Shown one piece after another: positions 63,618 through 64,000 of a stretch of 64,000 bases of DNA. The stretch covers positions 1 to 64,000 of the forward strand of contig JADLCY010000006.1 of NCBI GenBank assembly GCA_020846935.1, read 5' to 3'. The notes beneath the pieces were generated by a model, which ran no database searches, was not told where the DNA came from, and saw only the letters and a list, made by a program, of their open reading frames with translations. Every line of letters begins with the position of its first letter. Position 1 is the stretch's first letter. A program made the translations under genes and the position numbers. The DNA comes from Gemmatimonadaceae bacterium (GTDB lineage: Bacteria; Gemmatimonadota; Gemmatimonadetes; Gemmatimonadales; Gemmatimonadaceae).

Positions 63618-63713
63618 GGATTCCTCTGGTGGATGGGGCGTTGTGTGCGCTGTCAAACACTCAGCAGCGCTGGTAGCCGCACACGTCAGGCGGGTCACGC
63701 CAGAAGTCGAAGC

Positions 63714-63743
63714 ATTATAACGCATTAGCCTGCCTTCGACCAA
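63714..63743 (-). promoter_or_regulatory. Promoter of the OmpA-family gene
   Basis: On the minus strand a consensus -10 TATAAT (63714-63719) is preceded, 18 bp away, by TTGGTC (63738-63743). The expected start gives a leader of about 90 nt before the ATG at 63617. TTAGCC lies in the spacer. Confidence 0.7.
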
Positions 63744-63876
63744 GAGGCATCGTCAGGCGGTCCCGTGTCCGGAATCGAGAGGCACAGCGTCTGGCCGCGA
63801 GACGACTACGCACCGCCGGTTGCCAGTGAGCCAGCCGCGTCGGTGGCGCGTGCGCGCTTCCGCACCGGCCAGTTCA

Positions 63877-64000
63877 TCACGTGCCGCGAAGCACGCTCTC
63901 CACCGCGCTGAGGGTTGCATCGATCTTGATGGGGCGGTTTGAACGCTCCGGGCGAGGCTCCAGCTCCTGATGGTACCACTGCACCGTGCCCGGATCTTTC
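63877..64000 (-). CDS. C-terminal end of a gene cut by the window edge
   Basis: The minus strand keeps an open frame from the right edge to a TGA at 63877-63879, about 40 residues. It reads KDPGTVQWYHQELEPRPERS and then IKIDATLSAVESVLRGT. Composition and codon use look coding. The family is not recognised. No start is visible, as the gene continues beyond 64000. Confidence 0.45.
   Translation of the reverse strand, partial: KDPGTVQWYHQELEPRPERSNRPIKIDATLSAVESVLRGT

Overview
The window is about 67% G+C and densely packed, with genes on both strands, short gaps, many 4-bp start/stop overlaps and frequent GTG/TTG starts. The gene content is Gram-negative: a TonB-dependent receptor, an OmpA-family porin, a DUF481 outer-membrane protein, lipoproteins and many exported peptidases. 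Together with NHEJ genes, DUF885 and DUF72 proteins and a squalene-cyclase-like remnant, this suggests a soil- or sediment-type Gemmatimonadota or a similar lineage. That assignment is an inference, because the window has no rRNA gene.

Layout. 1-730: six tRNA genes (Glu, Glu, Asp, Leu, Thr, Gly) with two terminators. 762-6924: a TonB receptor, then a copper cassette (cupredoxin and CopA) behind a promoter overlapped by two metal-repressor-like palindromes, a fossil CDF gene end and an intact CDF transporter. 6926-16472: a DNA-repair island of LigD, divergent Ku, DUF72, family B DNA polymerase and a UvrD-type helicase with an embedded proofreading-type exonuclease. 16699-22520: an SGNH hydrolase, a tandem-module LytS-type kinase with its LytTR regulator, then a CMD/SDR pair. 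22592-23920: tRNA-Pro followed by a decayed stretch with a deletion-truncated squalene-cyclase-like gene.

23921-31601: a DUF481 protein, a VOC dioxygenase, a secreted protein, a DUF885 hydrolase, a Tat-exported PLP enzyme and an M28 peptidase. 31792-36682: a tightly overlapping operon of CaiB-type CoA transferase, enoyl-CoA hydratase and a YdiJ-like FAD/Fe-S dehydrogenase. 37166-42910: a zinc-ribbon/SH3 membrane protein, VKOR, a lipoprotein, GNAT, and a translationally coupled beta-propeller/response regulator/histidine kinase set. 43001-57463: mostly exported hydrolases (cyanophycinase-like, amidohydrolase, M24, M19, M16) interspersed with HNH nuclease, RmuC and MalQ, plus a structured direct repeat at 43883-44019. 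57488-63617: an MFS transporter, the ligase-associated helicase/PdeM nuclease pair, a strong shared terminator and an OmpA protein with Ig-like repeats. The window ends inside a minus-strand gene.

The main themes are double-strand-break repair and nucleic-acid processing, copper/metal efflux, and extracytoplasmic peptide degradation. The most notable signals are the helicase with an internal exonuclease, the kinase with a degenerate second module, the tandem operators in the copper promoter, the structured direct repeat, and a GTTAGG motif that accounts for most of the otherwise very rare TTAG tetranucleotides.
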